The notes beneath the pieces were generated by a model. It saw nothing but the letters and a program-made list of their open reading frames with translations, searched no databases and was not told where the DNA came from. A program made the translations under genes and the position numbers. Positions 18,372 to 19,261 of a stretch of DNA of 19,261 nt are shown piece after piece (the stretch's first letter is position 1; every line of letters starts with the position of its first letter). Source of the DNA: Aureobasidium sp. EXF-3400 (lineage: Eukaryota; Ascomycota; Dothideomycetes; Dothideales; Saccotheciaceae); NCBI GenBank assembly GCA_024195585.1, contig SWBL01000575.1:1-19261 (forward strand). The letters are read 5' to 3'.

Positions 18372-19261
18372 TTACTTCTTGCCAGCCTTGACAGCGGCCT
18401 TGGTAACCTTACCGGCACCCTGCTTGTCGGACTTGACGACGGACTTGATGACACCGACAGCGACGGTCTGTCTCATGTCACGGACGGCGAAACGACCGAG
18501 AGGAGGGTAGTCAGTGAAGGCCTCAACGCACATAGGCTTGGAGGGAACCATCTTGACGATGGCAGCATCACCAGACTTGATGAACTTGGGGGCGGCCTCA
18601 ACGGACTTGCCGGTACGGCGGTCAATCTTCTCAACAAGCTCGGAGAACTTGCAGGCGATGTGGGCAGTGTGGCAATCGAGGACGGGTGCGTAACCGGCAC
18701 CGACCTGACCAGGGTGGTTGAGGACGATGACCTGGGCGTTGAAGGAGTCGCAACCCTTGGGGGGGTCGTTCTTGGAGTCACCAGCAACGTTGCCACGACG
18801 GATCTCCTTGACGGAGACGTTCTTGACGTTGAAGCCGACGTTGTCACCGGGGAGACCCTCGGTGAGCTGCTCGTGGTGCATCTCAACGGACTTGACCTCG
18901 GTGGTAACACCAGCGGGGGCGAAGGTAACAACCATACCACCCTTGATGACACCGGTCTCGACACGACCGACGGGCACCGTGCCAATACCACCGATCTTGT
19001 AGACATCCTGGAGGGGAAGACGGAGAGGCTTGTCGGTAGGACGGGAAGGAGTGTCGATGGCGTCAATGGCCTCGAGGAGAGTCTTACCAGTGGACTTGGT
19101 CTTGGTCTCCTTCTCCCAACCCTTGTACCAGGGGCAGTTGGTGGAAACGTCGATCATGTTGTCACCGTTGAAACCCGAGATGGGGACAAAGGGAACGTGC
19201 TTGGGGTTGTAGCCGACCTTCTTGATGAAACCGGAGGTCTCCTTGATGATCTCCTGGTAAC
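18372..19261 (-). CDS. tef1: Translation elongation factor EF-1alpha (C-terminal part, truncated)
   Basis: The frame runs from the right edge to TAA 18374-18372, 295 complete codons with no intron. The first visible residues are [20 protein letters not shown], from the end of the GTP-binding domain, followed by [11 protein letters not shown] and [13 protein letters not shown]. Domains 2 and 3 follow in full: [60 protein letters not shown], and [20 protein letters not shown] with a Lys/Ala-rich end. The GTP-binding motifs themselves lie outside the window. EF-1alpha brings aminoacyl-tRNA to the ribosome in the cytosol. Codon use is extremely biased to C-ending codons, as expected of one of the most abundant proteins. 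The ATG at 19157 is internal, not a start. Confidence 0.98.
   Translation of the reverse strand, partial: YQEIIKETSGFIKKVGYNPKHVPFVPISGFNGDNMIDVSTNCPWYKGWEKETKTKSTGKTLLEAIDAIDTPSRPTDKPLRLPLQDVYKIGGIGTVPVGRVETGVIKGGMVVTFAPAGVTTEVKSVEMHHEQLTEGLPGDNVGFNVKNVSVKEIRRGNVAGDSKNDPPKGCDSFNAQVIVLNHPGQVGAGYAPVLDCHTAHIACKFSELVEKIDRRTGKSVEAAPKFIKSGDAAIVKMVPSKPMCVEAFTDYPPLGRFAVRDMRQTVAVGVIKSVVKSDKQGAGKVTKAAVKAGKK

Noticed and set aside
18473..19066. 197-codon minus frame rich in Ser, Pro and Val
   Set aside because: It is a shadow of EF-1alpha caused by the strong C-ending codon bias.

Overview
The window looks like nuclear DNA of a filamentous ascomycete. Every intron I could place is short and spliceosomal: 47-60 nt in all but one case (133 nt), with GTAAGN, GTACGT or GTACGC donors and a CTRAC/CTTAC-like branch site close to a CAG acceptor. 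EF-1alpha, a CRH-type GH16 cell-wall enzyme and several fungal-only protein types point the same way. A dothideomycete, perhaps an Aureobasidium-like black yeast, is my inference from protein flavour; it is not shown by a search.

Layout from left to right. 1-642 (-): 5' part of a fungal DUF1761-like membrane protein, cut by the window edge. 1263-2083 (-): P-loop kinase of the uridine kinase/Yfh7-like family. 2885-3583 (-): small protein with a probable mitochondrial presequence and a C-terminal zinc ribbon. 5424-6107 (+): hypothetical protein with a PemK/MazF-like look. 8363-9521 (+): CRH-type GH16 transglycosylase with signal peptide and C-terminal transmembrane anchor. 9671-12599 (-): a degenerate DEAD-box-like helicase split by one in-frame TAG, followed by at least two relics of paralogous copies. 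12817-13905 (-): five-span fungal membrane protein. 14286-15320 (-): F-box-like protein with an in-frame TAA. 18372-19261 (-): C-terminal two thirds of EF-1alpha, cut by the right edge. Several gaps of 0.4-3 kb hold no gene I can support.

The most unusual content is non-coding. Between about 15540 and 16140, upstream of the F-box-like gene, lie two interleaved families of hairpin repeats, three copies each. Their stems differ between copies but stay paired, and many of the changes are tolerated only as G-U pairs on the + strand. A smaller tandem pair of hairpins with compensatory stem changes lies at 6455-6514. These are the best candidates for an undescribed structured element or RNA.

The genes do not form an obvious pathway cluster. 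The region reads as ordinary housekeeping and cell-wall genes interspersed with decaying, probably lineage-expanded genes (helicase, F-box-like) and repeat-derived spacer.
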